A DNA stretch of 5,871 nt. It comes from Bacteroidales bacterium. Its GTDB lineage: Bacteria > Bacteroidota > Bacteroidia > Bacteroidales > Dysgonomonadaceae. The stretch's first letter is position 1. Each line of letters starts with the position of its first letter. This document shows, in pieces, positions 1 through 5,871 of the stretch. Location: the NCBI GenBank assembly GCA_012841425.1, contig DUUR01000042.1:1-5871 (forward strand), read 5' to 3'. The position numbers and the translations under genes were made by a program. A model generated the notes under the pieces. It searched no databases, was not told the DNA's origin, and saw only the letters and a program-made list of their open reading frames with translations.

Positions 1-129
1 GCCGAGATGCTAAATATCAGTCTCAATACAGTTCTCACACACCGCAAAAATATAATTCGCAAGACTGGTGTCAAAACAGTATCGGGGCTCACATTCTACT
101 GTTTAAGAAACGGACTATTGACTATGTAA
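1..129 (+). CDS. LuxR-type HTH transcriptional regulator, C-terminal end only (5' partial)
   Basis: Reading frame 1 is open from the first base to a TAA at 127-129 and encodes the last 42 residues of a protein. The fragment matches the second half of a LuxR/NarL-type DNA-binding domain. It has the recognition helix with its usual 'NISLNTVLTHRKNI' pattern (fragment residues 5-18), then 'RKTGVKTVSGLTFY' (20-33) and a short 'LRNGLL' ending, a layout I know from Bacteroidota LuxR-family regulators. The N-terminal part lies outside the window, so I cannot tell whether it is a response regulator with a receiver domain, a PAS-linked regulator or a stand-alone HTH protein. The stop lies 20 bp before the creatininase-family gene on the same strand, so the two may be co-transcribed. 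No target or signal can be inferred from this fragment. Confidence 0.85.
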   Translation, partial: AEMLNISLNTVLTHRKNIIRKTGVKTVSGLTFYCLRNGLLTM

Positions 130-149
130 TCTTTTAATTTTTAATATAA

Positions 150-902
150 ATGGCAAAAAAATCCTTCCTTCATATCCCCTTAACCAATTGGGGTGAGGTA
201 TCAAAACAAAATTATAGTATAGCAATTCTGCCATGGGGTGCCGTAGAGCCTCATAATTATCATCTTCCATATCTAACCGACTGCATCCTAACTTACGAAG
301 TAGCAAGCGATGCGGCCGAGTTGGCGCACAAGCAGGGTGTTGTTAGCATGGTAATGTCTCCCGTATATTTTGGATCTCAAAACCCAGGGCAATGGAACAA
401 ACCTTTTTGTGTTCATACAAGAACCGAAACACAAAAAGCTATCCTGGTAGATATAGTTACATCATTAAATATACAGGGAATTACAAAGCTGGTTATTGTA
501 AACGGTCACGGTGGCAATACTTTTAAACCCTACATAAGAGATTTACAAGTTGAGTTTCCAGAGTTTCAAATTGTAGTGGTAGACTGGTGGACTATCATTT
601 CGTCCGACGGTTATTTCGAAGAAAAGCCCGATGAGCATGCAGGTGAGTTAGAAACATCTGTAATGCTACATTATCACCCCCAGCTGGTAAACATGCAAAG
701 TGCTGGCGATGGTGCCGTAAAACCAGTTAAAGTTGATGCATTAAACCAAAAGATTGGTTGGGCACCTCGTAACTGGGACGAAGTATCGGAAGATACAGGA
801 ATTGGCAACCCTAAAAAGTCTACAGCCTCAAAAGGCAAAGCCTTTGCAGAAGCAGTTGTAGATAAAATCAGCAAGCTGCTGGTAGATCTCGACAATGCTT
901 AG
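150..902 (+). CDS. Creatininase-family metal-dependent amidohydrolase
   Basis: A complete 250-residue protein, the usual length for the creatininase superfamily (creatinine amidohydrolase, the mycofactocin peptidase MftE, FAPy deformylases). The metal-site motifs are intact. The N-terminal segment around residues 27-44 is 'LPWGAVEPHNYHLPYLTD', with probable ligands Glu33, His35 and Asp44. The loop 'NGHGGN' is at 118-123 with His120. 'HAGELETS' at 163-170 supplies Glu166, and Trp146-Trp147 just before it may line the pocket. Family members hydrolyse C-N bonds in small cyclic amides or peptides using two divalent metals. There is no signal peptide, so it should be cytoplasmic. The ATG is secure because an in-frame TAA (147-149) lies directly upstream. 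The leader is A/T-rich with no Shine-Dalgarno sequence. Its neighbours (a regulator before it, the mutase locus after a promoter-bearing gap) do not reveal its substrate. The family is certain; true creatinine hydrolysis is unproven and perhaps unlikely. Confidence 0.92.
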   Translation: MAKKSFLHIPLTNWGEVSKQNYSIAILPWGAVEPHNYHLPYLTDCILTYEVASDAAELAHKQGVVSMVMSPVYFGSQNPGQWNKPFCVHTRTETQKAILVDIVTSLNIQGITKLVIVNGHGGNTFKPYIRDLQVEFPEFQIVVVDWWTIISSDGYFEEKPDEHAGELETSVMLHYHPQLVNMQSAGDGAVKPVKVDALNQKIGWAPRNWDEVSEDTGIGNPKKSTASKGKAFAEAVVDKISKLLVDLDNA

Positions 903-1005
903 CATAATTTGTAGCAACAAAATATATCTTATATAAATCTAAACACTTTTAAATGAGAGCAGAATAATGTATTTTTGTCTCTTCTTAAATAATAAATAAT
1001 AAAAT
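903..1005 (+). other. Intergenic region upstream of mutA
   Basis: This very AT-rich 103-bp gap is the longest non-coding stretch in the window. It contains the candidate mutA promoter, described separately, followed by an A/T-rich leader of TAAATAATAA type running into the mutA start codon. I see no GC-rich hairpin with a T run that would mark an intrinsic terminator for the creatininase gene, no tRNA or riboswitch, and no small ORF worth calling. A cobalamin riboswitch would need much more space than is available between the promoter and the start codon. Confidence 0.7.
947..977 (+). promoter_or_regulatory. Candidate Bacteroidota sigma-ABfr-type promoter for mutA
   Basis: TATTTTTG at 970-977 is an exact match to the Bacteroidota -7 element TAnnTTTG. 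TTTT at 947-950 is a 3-of-4 match to the -33 element TTTG, with 19 bp between them, which is the usual spacing. Transcription would begin near 982-986, giving a leader of only about 20-25 nt before the mutA ATG at 1006. The match is by eye. In AT-rich DNA the -33 box could arise by chance, but the -7 box and its position are convincing. Confidence 0.6.
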
Positions 1006-2904
1006 ATGAGTAATCAGAGAGAGAAGCTTTTCACTGATTTTCCACCTGTTTCCACAAATGAGTGGATGGAAGTTGTAGAAAAGGACCTTAAAGGTGCCGA
1101 TTTCCAAAAAAGGCTGGTATGGAAAACAAAAGAAGGGTTTAATGTAAATCCATTTTACAGAGCAGAGGATATAGAAGGTTTTGCCTCTGCCGAAAATCTA
1201 CCCGGAGAGTTCCCCTATGTTCGCAGCACAAGAAAAGACAACTTGTGGTATGTAAGACACGAAATTAAGGTAGATGACTTTAGTGAAGCAAACAAAAAGG
1301 CACTCACTTTATTAACAAAAGGAGTAACCTCATTTGGCTTTCAGTTGCCAAAGAACCAACTGTCGGCACAGAATCTTGCAATTCTATTGAATGGCATCGC
1401 CCCCGATAAGGTAGAGCTAAACTTCAGAACATGCATCTCGCGCACAATCGAACTTGCAAAGTTGGTTGTAGACTATGTAAAAGCCCAAAACCTCAATCCG
1501 CTTGAGTGCTTTGGCTCAATTGAATTTGACCCATTCAGAAAGATTCTCAAAAAAGGGGTGGACGAGCCCAACTGGATCGAAAAATCGGTTGAGATAGTTA
1601 ACATCACCGCACCACTACCACGTTACAAAGCAATTTCTGTGGCAGGCAACATGATAAATGATGCAGGTGCTTATAGCTACCAAGAACTCGGATATTCTCT
1701 TTCATACGGCAATCAGGTGCTGTCGGCACTTATAGAAAATGGTGTAGACCCATCAACAGCAGCAAAGAAAATAAAGTTTGAATTAGGTGTAGGCTCCAAC
1801 TATTTTATGGAGATAGCAAAATTTAGAGCTGCACGTTGGTTATGGGCCAATATTGTTGGAGCATACAAAGCTCCCTGTCCACACGATTGCGATAATAAAG
1901 CTGACGATGGCACATGCAGATGTGCAGCAAAAATGAATATACATGCTACAACATCACAGTTCAACCAGTCGCTTTACGATCCCTATGTTAATTTGCTCCG
2001 TACACAAACAGAAGCAATGTCTGCAACATTAGGCTCGGTAGACTCACTCACGGTGCGTCCGTTTGACGAAACATTTGAAACTCCAACAGAGTTTGCAGAA
2101 AGGATTGCTATCAATCAGCAACTTCTACTTAAAGAAGAGGCCCATTTTGATAAGGTTACCGACCCATCTGCTGGTTCGTACTATATCGAAACCCTTACTT
2201 CTTCGTTGGCCGAGCAGGCATGGAACCTATTCCTCGAAACAGAAGAAACAGGTTTCTATAACTCTCTTCAAGCAGGAACAGTGCAAGATGCAATAAATGC
2301 TTCGGCAGACGATCGTTTCAATGCACTTGCCAACCGCCGTGAGGTTATGTTGGGTACAAATCAGTATCCTAACTTCAACGAGGGCATGCTTAGCAAATTA
2401 GAAAATGAAGAAGCTCATGGCTGTGGCTGTGGATGTGGAACTTCACAATCTTCGCTTAAGAGTCTCAATAAAAACAGATTAGCTAATCAGTTTAATGAGC
2501 TTCGCCTAAATACCGAGAAAAGTGGCAGTATACCAAAAGTGTTTATGCTAACAATCGGGAATCTAAATATGCGTTTGGCAAGATCGCAATTCTCAAGCAA
2601 CTTCTTCGCAACTGCTGGTTATGAGATAATCGATAATTTAGGGTTCAACACAGTAGCAGAAGGTGTTAAGGCAGCTCGCGAAAAAGGAGCTGATATTGTT
2701 GTTCTTTGTTCAAGCGACGATGAATATCCAACTTATGCACCCGAAGCATACAATATACTTAACGATGGAAATGAAATTCTTGTAGTTGCAGGAGCACCAG
2801 CATGTATGGATGATCTTAAAACTCAGGGTATTGAATACTTTATTCATGTTCGAAGCAATGTTCTTGAAACGCTTAAGTCGTTTAACGAGAAATTGTTGAA
2901 GTAA
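1006..2904 (+). CDS. mutA: Methylmalonyl-CoA mutase small (beta) subunit MutA
   Basis: This 632-residue protein is the non-catalytic partner of MutB in the heterodimeric methylmalonyl-CoA mutase, which interconverts succinyl-CoA and methylmalonyl-CoA in the cytoplasm. The length fits the family. A TIM-barrel domain fills roughly residues 40-450, with hallmark segments 'YDPYVNLLRTQTEAMSATLG' and 'DPSAGSYYIETLT', the latter paralogous to '[13 protein letters not shown]' in MutB. A cobalamin-binding-like Rossmann domain occupies about 510-632. Its Co-ligand motif is degenerate: where MutB has D-G-H-D-R-G, MutA reads L-N-M-R-L-A (520-525), with Met522 in place of the axial His. This is normal for small subunits, which do not bind B12. 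Two Cys-rich elements are present (Cys291/295/304/306 and Cys473/475/477). The ATG is secure because an in-frame TAA (1000-1002) lies just upstream. A candidate promoter lies 28 bp before the start. The gene is followed by a prenyltransferase gene and then mutB, rather than by mutB directly. Confidence 0.96.
   Translation: MSNQREKLFTDFPPVSTNEWMEVVEKDLKGADFQKRLVWKTKEGFNVNPFYRAEDIEGFASAENLPGEFPYVRSTRKDNLWYVRHEIKVDDFSEANKKALTLLTKGVTSFGFQLPKNQLSAQNLAILLNGIAPDKVELNFRTCISRTIELAKLVVDYVKAQNLNPLECFGSIEFDPFRKILKKGVDEPNWIEKSVEIVNITAPLPRYKAISVAGNMINDAGAYSYQELGYSLSYGNQVLSALIENGVDPSTAAKKIKFELGVGSNYFMEIAKFRAARWLWANIVGAYKAPCPHDCDNKADDGTCRCAAKMNIHATTSQFNQSLYDPYVNLLRTQTEAMSATLGSVDSLTVRPFDETFETPTEFAERIAINQQLLLKEEAHFDKVTDPSAGSYYIETLTSSLAEQAWNLFLETEETGFYNSLQAGTVQDAINASADDRFNALANRREVMLGTNQYPNFNEGMLSKLENEEAHGCGCGCGTSQSSLKSLNKNRLANQFNELRLNTEKSGSIPKVFMLTIGNLNMRLARSQFSSNFFATAGYEIIDNLGFNTVAEGVKAAREKGADIVVLCSSDDEYPTYAPEAYNILNDGNEILVVAGAPACMDDLKTQGIEYFIHVRSNVLETLKSFNEKLLK
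1876..1923 (+). other. Cysteine-rich insertion in the MutA barrel (C-x3-C-x8-C-x-C)
   Basis: Codons 291-306 of mutA encode a segment with Cys291, His293, Cys295, Cys304 and Cys306, a spacing that could hold a metal ion. It sits directly after the conserved 'AARWLWANI' helix and before 'KMNIHATTS'. Between the equivalent Leu and His landmarks MutA has 35 residues (279-313) while MutB has 22 (302-323), so the loop is about 13 residues longer than in the catalytic paralogue. From memory, other Bacteroidales MutA proteins carry a similar Cys-rich loop, so it is probably lineage-typical. Metal binding is inferred from the spacing only. Confidence 0.6.
2419..2439 (+). other. GCGCGCG linker motif between MutA domains
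   Basis: Codons 472-478 of mutA encode Gly-Cys-Gly-Cys-Gly-Cys-Gly, preceded by 'EEAH' and followed by a Ser/Thr-rich stretch. The motif lies in the linker between the TIM barrel and the C-terminal Rossmann-like domain. At DNA level it is a short TGTGG-type triplet repeat. Its role is unknown; thiol chemistry or metal binding is possible but not shown by the sequence. Confidence 0.6.
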
Positions 2905-2963
2905 TAATATAAAGTTAAGAACTGAAATCTAAATAGAAGGTTAGTCCAACAACTACTTAAATT

Positions 2964-3878
2964 ATGGATGGAGGAGGAAAACTCAAAAACTGGATTATTG
3001 TAGCACACCCGTGGGCATGGAGCGCATCTATGTCACCGGCAATAGTTGCCTACTCATTTATATTTTTTCTGTTTAAAACCGGAGGATATGTAGGTGATGT
3101 AAACTGGTTAAACGGTGCAATTGGCTTTATCGGTATGCTCATCTTTCATTTGTCAGGTAATCTCATGAGTGAGTACCAGGACTATATAAATGGAGTTGAT
3201 GTAAAAGAAAAAACCGGTCCCCCACGCCTAATAGTGCAAGGTGTTTTTAAACCCAAAACAATACTCTATTATGCAATTGTAATGCTCTCAATTGGCATTT
3301 TAATTGGTACATACCTCTTCATTAAAACTAGTTGGCCAATATTAATACTTGGCATAATTGGAATTATAAGTGTTGTTTACTACTATAAATTTAAGTACGT
3401 AGCATTGGGCGAACTTCTTATTTATATTTGTTATGCAATGGCAGTACCCATGGGTATAGCATTTGTAATAACAGGACAACTAATATGGGCTACCCTTTTG
3501 GTGGCCGCCCCAACGGGCTTGCTGGTGGTGGGTATTTTGCATGCCAACAACACACGCGATGTTAATCAAGACAAAGCAGCCAATATCCTCACACGTTCAA
3601 TGAAGCTTGGACTGGAGGGCTCACAGATAGTATATCAAACGCTTGTGCTGGTAGCCTATCTGCTGATAGCTGTAATGGTTACTATCAATTTGTTGCATCC
3701 ATTGGCATTCGCGGTACTATTAAGTTTTCCGTTGGCAAAGAGCAACATCAAAAAAATGAAAATTGCCACTGAAAGAGACCTTAGTTCAATTGCCTTTTTA
3801 GATGCACGCACATCTATGTTGTCGCTTATGTTTAGTCTGTTACTTGCAATTGCAAACGTCATTGCACCCTATATTTAA
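2964..3878 (+). CDS. UbiA-superfamily prenyltransferase, MenA-like
   Basis: A 304-residue polytopic membrane protein with about nine hydrophobic segments (near 19-37, 50-67, 100-119, 124-141, 148-170, 174-194, 224-244, 245-260, 283-303), as expected for UbiA enzymes. These transfer a polyprenyl chain from a diphosphate to an aromatic acceptor. The second motif, 'NNTRDVNQD' (195-203) followed by 'LTRSMKLG', is very like MenA, as are 'DYINGVD' then 'TGPPR' (73-88) and the C-terminal '[16 protein letters not shown]'. MenA makes demethylmenaquinone from 1,4-dihydroxy-2-naphthoate. The first metal motif is altered: Ser69-Glu70-Tyr-Gln-Asp73 replaces the usual N-D-x-x-D. The ATG is the earliest possible, since an in-frame TAA (2958-2960) lies just upstream. 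A GGAGGAGGA run (2970-2978) is inside the gene and has no start codon downstream at a useful distance. The gene sits 59 bp after mutA and 26 bp before mutB, so it is probably in the mutase operon. The family is certain; the menaquinone role is likely but not proven. Confidence 0.88.
   Translation: MDGGGKLKNWIIVAHPWAWSASMSPAIVAYSFIFFLFKTGGYVGDVNWLNGAIGFIGMLIFHLSGNLMSEYQDYINGVDVKEKTGPPRLIVQGVFKPKTILYYAIVMLSIGILIGTYLFIKTSWPILILGIIGIISVVYYYKFKYVALGELLIYICYAMAVPMGIAFVITGQLIWATLLVAAPTGLLVVGILHANNTRDVNQDKAANILTRSMKLGLEGSQIVYQTLVLVAYLLIAVMVTINLLHPLAFAVLLSFPLAKSNIKKMKIATERDLSSIAFLDARTSMLSLMFSLLLAIANVIAPYI
3168..3200 (+). other. Altered first Asp-rich motif of the UbiA-like protein
   Basis: Codons 69-79 encode [11 protein letters not shown]. 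The family consensus at this place is N-D-x-x-D-x-x-x-G-x-D, whose first Asn and Asp help bind the Mg2+-diphosphate of the prenyl donor. Here Asn is replaced by Ser and the first Asp by Glu, while the later two Asp residues are kept. The second motif (195-203) is intact, so the protein is not an obvious dead copy. Confidence 0.65.
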
Positions 3879-3904
3879 AAACAAAAAATATTACTCTAAA
3901 TAAT

Positions 3905-5871
3905 ATGAAACCTAATTTTAAGGAAATAAATATTCAATCAGATAGTTTTACTCCTGCAAATCTTGATGAGTGGAACAATAAAAACGAAAACAGATCTGAG
4001 TGGCTTACATCAGAGCAGATACCTGTGAAGCCAGTTTATACAAAACAAGACCTGGAAGGAATGGAGCATCTTAATTATGCGGCCGGACTTCCACCATTTT
4101 TACGTGGCCCATACTCAACTATGTATGTAATGAGGCCATGGACAATTAGACAATATGCTGGTTTTTCAACTGCCGAAGAGTCTAATGCATTCTATCGTCG
4201 CAACTTGGCATCGGGGCAAAAAGGACTATCAGTTGCTTTCGACCTACCCACACACCGTGGTTATGATGCCGACAACGAGAGGGTAGTGGGCGACGTTGGT
4301 AAAGCAGGTGTTTCTATCTCTTCAGTAGAAGATATGAAGATTTTGTTTGATGGCATACCATTAAATCAGATGTCTGTTTCTATGACAATGAACGGTGCCG
4401 TACTTCCAATTCTGGCGTTCTATATTGTTGCAGCGCAAGAACAAGGTGCAAGCCTTGAAGAGATGACCGGTACAATCCAAAACGATATCCTAAAGGAGTT
4501 TATGGTGCGTAATACTTATATCTACCCACCAGAATTTTCTATGAAGATAATTGCAGATATATTTGAATTTACATCGCAAAAGATGCCTAAGTTCAACTCA
4601 ATCTCCATTTCTGGATATCATATGCAAGAAGCAGGTGCAACTGCCGATATTGAACTGGCATACACACTTGCCGATGGTATTGAGTATCTTCGTGCTGGTA
4701 TAGATGCAGGTATCCCCGTTGATAAATTTGCACCACGTCTTTCATTCTTCTGGGGTATTGGAATGAACCACTTCATGGAAATTGCCAAGATGAGAGCAGC
4801 ACGTCTGTTGTGGGCAAAGATTCTAAAAAGCTTTGGAGCAGAGAATCCAAAATCTATGGCTTTGAGAACTCACTCACAAACATCGGGCTGGTCGCTAACA
4901 GAGCAAGACCCATTTAATAATATCGGACGCACAGCAATTGAGGCTATGGCTGCAGCATTGGGACACACTCAATCGTTGCATACCAACGCACTAGACGAAG
5001 CTATTGCGTTGCCAACCGACTTCTCGGCACGTATTGCCAGAAACACTCAGATCTATCTTCAAGAGGAAACTCAAATTACAAAGCATGTAGATCCATGGGC
5101 TGGTTCATATTATGTAGAATCACTAACACAAGAAATTGCCGATAAAGCATGGGATCTGATTCAGGAAGTAGAGAAGCTTGGAGGAATGGCTAAGGCTATT
5201 GAAACGGGACTACCCAAAATGCGTATCGAAGAGGCGGCAGCGCGCACACAGGCACGTATCGACTCGGGTGTGCAGACTATCATTGGTGTTAATAAATATC
5301 GTCTCGATCAGGAAGATCCTATCGATATTCTCGATATTGATAATACAGAGGTAAGAAATCAGCAAGTAGAACGATTGGCCAAATTAAAGGCAGAGCGCGA
5401 TAACGAGGCTGTTCAGAAAGCATTAGATGCAATAACCAAATGTGTTGAAACAAAAGAAGGAAACCTACTAGAGCTTACAGTAGAGGCCGCTCGCCTAAGA
5501 GCTTCATTAGGAGAAATATCAGATGCTTGCGAAAAAGTAGTAGGACGTTACAACGCAGTAATAAGAACAATATCAGGAGTGTATTCATCAGAATCAAAAG
5601 GAGATGCAACGCTTGACGAAGCGCGTGCCCTCGCAGATAAATTTGCAAAAGAAGAAGGTCGCCGACCCCGAATTATGGTTGCCAAGATGGGACAAGACGG
5701 TCACGACCGCGGCGCCAAAGTAGTAGCCACAGGCTATGCCGATTGCGGTTTTGATGTTGATATGGGTCCATTGTTTCAAACACCCGCCGAGGCAGCTCGT
5801 CAGGCAGTAGAGAACGACGTTCACGTATTGGGAGTATCATCACTTGCGGCAGGTCACAAAACGCTGGTTCC
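3905..5871 (+). CDS. mutB: Methylmalonyl-CoA mutase large (alpha) subunit MutB, 3' partial
   Basis: The frame is open from ATG 3905 to the window end, giving 655 complete codons. Known MutB proteins are about 710-730 residues, so some 60 C-terminal residues are missing. This is the catalytic, adenosylcobalamin-dependent subunit. The sequence is close to characterised MutB throughout: '[13 protein letters not shown]' (77-89), '[13 protein letters not shown]', '[13 protein letters not shown]', '[17 protein letters not shown]', '[12 protein letters not shown]' (from 321) and '[20 protein letters not shown]' form the substrate-binding barrel. The B12 domain begins near residue 588 with '[17 protein letters not shown]'. 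D598-G-H600-D-R-G603 is the DxHxxG motif, and His600 should be the lower axial cobalt ligand. '[13 protein letters not shown]' at the edge is the next B12-domain signature. The start is chosen as the first ATG after the prenyltransferase stop, behind an A/T-rich leader like those of the other genes. No separate promoter is seen in the 26-bp gap. It pairs with MutA encoded upstream. Confidence 0.97.
   Translation, partial: MKPNFKEINIQSDSFTPANLDEWNNKNENRSEWLTSEQIPVKPVYTKQDLEGMEHLNYAAGLPPFLRGPYSTMYVMRPWTIRQYAGFSTAEESNAFYRRNLASGQKGLSVAFDLPTHRGYDADNERVVGDVGKAGVSISSVEDMKILFDGIPLNQMSVSMTMNGAVLPILAFYIVAAQEQGASLEEMTGTIQNDILKEFMVRNTYIYPPEFSMKIIADIFEFTSQKMPKFNSISISGYHMQEAGATADIELAYTLADGIEYLRAGIDAGIPVDKFAPRLSFFWGIGMNHFMEIAKMRAARLLWAKILKSFGAENPKSMALRTHSQTSGWSLTEQDPFNNIGRTAIEAMAAALGHTQSLHTNALDEAIALPTDFSARIARNTQIYLQEETQITKHVDPWAGSYYVESLTQEIADKAWDLIQEVEKLGGMAKAIETGLPKMRIEEAAARTQARIDSGVQTIIGVNKYRLDQEDPIDILDIDNTEVRNQQVERLAKLKAERDNEAVQKALDAITKCVETKEGNLLELTVEAARLRASLGEISDACEKVVGRYNAVIRTISGVYSSESKGDATLDEARALADKFAKEEGRRPRIMVAKMGQDGHDRGAKVVATGYADCGFDVDMGPLFQTPAEAARQAVENDVHVLGVSSLAAGHKTLV
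5696..5713 (+). other. Cobalamin-binding DxHxxG motif of MutB
   Basis: Codons 598-603 read D-G-H-D-R-G, the base-off/His-on cobalamin signature. His600 is expected to replace the dimethylbenzimidazole ligand of the cofactor. The corresponding MutA positions are Leu520, Met522 and Ala525, which confirms the split into a catalytic and a non-binding subunit. Confidence 0.93.

Noticed and set aside
115..306. Open frame on the - strand overlapping the start of the creatininase-family gene
   Set aside because: It overlaps well-supported coding sequence on the other strand and its translation resembles no family I recognise.
674..895. Open frame on the - strand inside the creatininase-family gene
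   Set aside because: It lies wholly antisense to a conserved gene, and its Ser/Ala/Leu-rich translation is typical of a shadow frame.
903..960. Possible terminator after the creatininase-family gene
   Set aside because: The stretch is AT-rich but shows no stable GC-containing hairpin followed by a T run.
2161..2220. Similarity between parts of mutA and mutB as a possible repeat or recombination site
   Set aside because: The resemblance (the DPxAGSYY region) is at protein level and reflects the known ancient duplication of the two subunits. The DNA copies are too diverged to count as a repeat.
2063..2296. Second + strand open frame inside mutA
   Set aside because: It is out of frame within a highly conserved part of MutA and has a Lys/Leu-rich translation with no recognisable domain.
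2970..2978. GGAGGAGGA as a Shine-Dalgarno site for a later prenyltransferase start
   Set aside because: No ATG, GTG or TTG lies in frame at a suitable distance (the next in-frame Met is codon 23), and the run simply encodes Gly-Gly-Gly after the ATG.
3656..3862. Hydrophobic open frame on the - strand inside the prenyltransferase gene
   Set aside because: Its hydrophobicity mirrors membrane-segment codons on the other strand; there is no independent support.
5594..5824. Cys-containing open frame on the - strand inside mutB
   Set aside because: It is antisense to the conserved B12-binding domain of MutB, which explains the sequence fully.

Overview
The window looks like a chromosomal segment from a Bacteroidota bacterium, most likely of the order Bacteroidales. 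Several things point this way. The DNA is AT-rich, and start codons follow A/T-rich leaders with no Shine-Dalgarno sequence at a useful distance. A TAnnTTTG-type promoter lies upstream of mutA. The methylmalonyl-CoA mutase small subunit has a cysteine-rich form that I associate with Bacteroidales. All genes are on the + strand, and no RNA genes, mobile elements, CRISPR arrays or long repeats were seen.

Layout: (1) positions 1-129 hold the last 42 codons of a LuxR-type helix-turn-helix regulator. (2) A complete creatininase-family metal-dependent amidohydrolase (150-902) follows after 20 bp. (3) A gap of about 100 bp (903-1005) carries a good candidate Bacteroidota promoter. (4) mutA (1006-2904) encodes the small, non-cobalamin-binding subunit of methylmalonyl-CoA mutase. 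(5) A UbiA-superfamily membrane prenyltransferase resembling MenA (2964-3878) sits between the two mutase genes. (6) mutB (3905 to the window end) encodes the catalytic, cobalamin-binding subunit. It is cut off by the window edge shortly after its DxHxxG cobalamin motif.

MutA and MutB form the heterodimer that interconverts succinyl-CoA and methylmalonyl-CoA. In Bacteroidales this is the step leading from succinate to propionate in fermentation, or the reverse in propionate use. The prenyltransferase gene is tightly spaced (59 bp after mutA, 26 bp before mutB), so the three probably form one transcript. If it makes menaquinone, there is a plausible metabolic link: menaquinol feeds fumarate reductase, which makes the succinate that the mutase then uses. 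This link is inference. The first prenyltransferase motif is altered (S-E-Y-Q-D instead of the usual N-D-x-x-D), so a different product is possible.

The points most worth a second look are the prenyltransferase splitting mutA from mutB, its altered first metal-binding motif, and two cysteine-rich elements in MutA: C-x3-C-x8-C-x-C in the barrel and GCGCGCG in the interdomain linker. MutB lacks the barrel element. I see no clear sign of a wholly new system; this is mainly a core-metabolism locus with some unusual details.
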